A stretch of DNA of 64,000 nt from an uncultured Oscillospiraceae bacterium (GTDB taxonomy: Bacteria; Bacillota; Clostridia; Oscillospirales; Oscillospiraceae), in NCBI GenBank assembly GCA_905233385.1, contig CAJOEH010000005.1, positions 37,211-101,210 of the forward strand, given 5' to 3'. The first letter of the stretch is position 1; every line of letters starts with the position of its first letter. The position numbers and the translations under genes were made by a program. The notes beneath the pieces were generated by a model that made no database searches, was not told the origin of the DNA, and saw only the letters and a program-made list of their open reading frames with translations. Of this stretch, positions 63,126 to 64,000 are shown in pieces.

Positions 63126-63883
63126 TGCAGGATCAGACGCTTCGGAAGATTGCTTCTTCCCGACTGACGCTCGCTGCCGTGGTCGTACGGCTTCTCACGT
63201 ATCTGCTGACCGTTGCTGTCTTATGGAGCTATGCCGCGTTCGGCTTCGCATGGGCAGACGCGGCTTCGGTTTACGACGCGTTCATCCTGACGGTTTCGGA
63301 TTTCCGCGCGATCCGGCACCTGATCATCCTGACCGTCGTGATGGCGCTGCCCGTCATCGCGTTGGTCCTCGTCGCCGCGAACGCCCGCTCCGGCAAGCCG
63401 CTGAAAGGCGCTGGGTATGCGCTCCTGCGCGCTGACGCGATCCTCCGCATGGTCGTCAGCGCCGCGGGTCTTGTCGTCAGTCTGATCATCCTCAGCGATT
63501 CCGCTTCGCCGTTCGCGTTCAGTATCACAGCCGAGCTTATTGCGATGCTTTTGACCTCGATCGCCGCCGCGGGCGCGCTGAAAACGGCGCGGCAGATCGC
63601 GGTCGACGGCTGTACCGACCGTCGCCTCACGTACTTCCTGCCGATCACGCTGATCCTTTCGTTCTGTGTGCAGGCGGGAAACCTGATTGCGGTCGTCCTG
63701 GCGAACTATTTCCCCGCGCCGCAGGAAGTATACCGGTGGTATCATACCGGCTTATCGCCCTTGGATCACCTATTCGTCGCGGCAGGCGCGGCCGGTCTCG
63801 TGAGGACCTTCCTGTTTCTCCTGCTCAGCCTGCGCGCGAAAAAGTCGCTGTCGCAGCCGCGGGAACTGCTCAATGACGAATAA
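63125..63883 (+). CDS. Membrane protein of unknown function, second of a tandem pair
   Basis: A 252-residue paralogue of the preceding protein (MQDQTLRKIASSRLTL, ALPVIALVLVAANARSG, LKTARQIAVDG, TYFLPITLILSF), also with about six membrane helices. The shared blocks are at matching positions, consistent with a tandem duplication followed by divergence. The two probably form a heteromer; the function is unknown. Translation is coupled to the first gene by TAATG. Confidence 0.72.
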   Translation: MQDQTLRKIASSRLTLAAVVVRLLTYLLTVAVLWSYAAFGFAWADAASVYDAFILTVSDFRAIRHLIILTVVMALPVIALVLVAANARSGKPLKGAGYALLRADAILRMVVSAAGLVVSLIILSDSASPFAFSITAELIAMLLTSIAAAGALKTARQIAVDGCTDRRLTYFLPITLILSFCVQAGNLIAVVLANYFPAPQEVYRWYHTGLSPLDHLFVAAGAAGLVRTFLFLLLSLRAKKSLSQPRELLNDE

Positions 63884-63937
63884 CAAAAAGCACCTTGACA
63901 GTGAACAGAACCAGTAAAAACAGACAATAGACAAAAC

Positions 63938-63978
63938 ACCCCCCTATGTAGGAAAATAGAAGTACTACATAGGGGGGT
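63938..63978. repeat. Perfect 14-bp inverted repeat in front of a new gene
   Basis: ACCCCCCTATGTAG (63938-63951) and its exact reverse complement (63965-63978) are separated by a 13-base A/T-rich loop. The right arm ends 6 bases before an ATG. Such a hairpin could be the left end of an IS200/IS605-like or REP-associated element, or a regulatory stem over the ribosome site. Confidence 0.7.
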
Positions 63979-63984
63979 ATTATT

Positions 63985-64000
63985 ATGGCAAGGAAGTATC
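63985..64000 (+). CDS. Start of a gene cut by the window edge, possibly a transposase
   Basis: Only ATG GCA AGG AAG TAT C is visible (MARKY). MARKY- and MARKPR-type starts are common in REP-associated and IS200-like Y1 transposases, and the hairpin upstream fits, but five residues cannot prove it. No Shine-Dalgarno beyond the GGGGGG of the hairpin arm is seen. Confidence 0.35.

Noticed and set aside
63895..63900. TTGACA near the window end as a promoter for the last gene
   Set aside because: No -10-like hexamer is found at 15-19 bases; the spacing gives AAACAG-like sequence.

Overview
The window is a 64 kb piece of a bacterial chromosome. It is GC-rich, gene-dense and built almost entirely of core and metabolic genes. 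The content fits a Gram-positive, spore-forming Clostridia member, most likely of the Oscillospirales type; that lineage call is inference. Supporting genes are yunB (sporulation), Sfp-type phosphopantetheinyl transferase, MurT/GatD-like proteins, FtsEX with an M23 hydrolase, TrmFO, RecD2, an ECF riboflavin transporter under an FMN riboswitch, and a split-subunit Na+-pumping oxaloacetate decarboxylase. Nearly every promoter I can read is sigma-A-like with a 17-bp spacer, and Shine-Dalgarno sites are strong.

Layout. 1-10.4 kb (minus): a long unit running rbsK-family kinase, SpoU methyltransferase, dprA, topA, trmFO, plsX, rnc, closed by a terminator, with smc behind it on its own promoter (smc runs off the left edge). 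10.5-14.4 kb (minus): PPTase, methyltransferase, DUF4298, then lysS and greA from a separate promoter. 14.4-19.7 kb (minus): a cell-wall unit with a PucR/CdaR-type regulator, ftsE, ftsX, an M23 hydrolase and a lipoprotein S41 protease. 19.8-22.1 kb: rsuA, a DUF4830 protein and riboswitch-controlled ribU. 22.1-29.2 kb (minus): degenerate GatD-like and MurT-like proteins, ligA, yunB, pcrA. 29.4-37.1 kb (plus): acyl-CoA synthetase plus DUF1624 protein, a tiny membrane protein framed by its own promoter and terminator, then a complete branched-chain amino-acid ABC importer (livJHMGF). 37.2-43.0 kb (plus): O-antigen-ligase-like protein, membrane-anchored C11 protease, ABC exporter. 43.0-49.0 kb (minus): polysaccharide deacetylase, mreB, comF, recD2 and a small membrane protein in one unit. 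49.0-55.6 kb: two flavoprotein dehydrogenases, DUF896, DUF1294, a small membrane protein, a GtrA-PAP2 fusion, a cluster of four hairpins, and a zinc-ribbon/Ig-like membrane protein. 55.7-62.3 kb (plus): a membrane pseudokinase with a fibronectin-III-like ectodomain, then oadA, oadG, BCCP and oadB. 62.3-64 kb: two tandem paralogous membrane proteins, then a perfect inverted repeat and the first codons of a gene that may be a transposase.

The most unusual items are: (i) a GatD-like protein lacking both catalytic residues, coupled to a MurT-like ligase with an altered C-terminal motif; (ii) a divergently transcribed pair, a pseudokinase with an FN3-like ectodomain and a zinc-ribbon/Big2 membrane protein; (iii) a small I/L/V-rich membrane ORF and terminator placed before a liv operon that shows no other promoter; (iv) a GtrA-PAP2 fusion followed by four stacked hairpins. 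No CRISPR array, rRNA, tRNA or complete mobile element is visible. No stretch above 300 bases lacks a gene.
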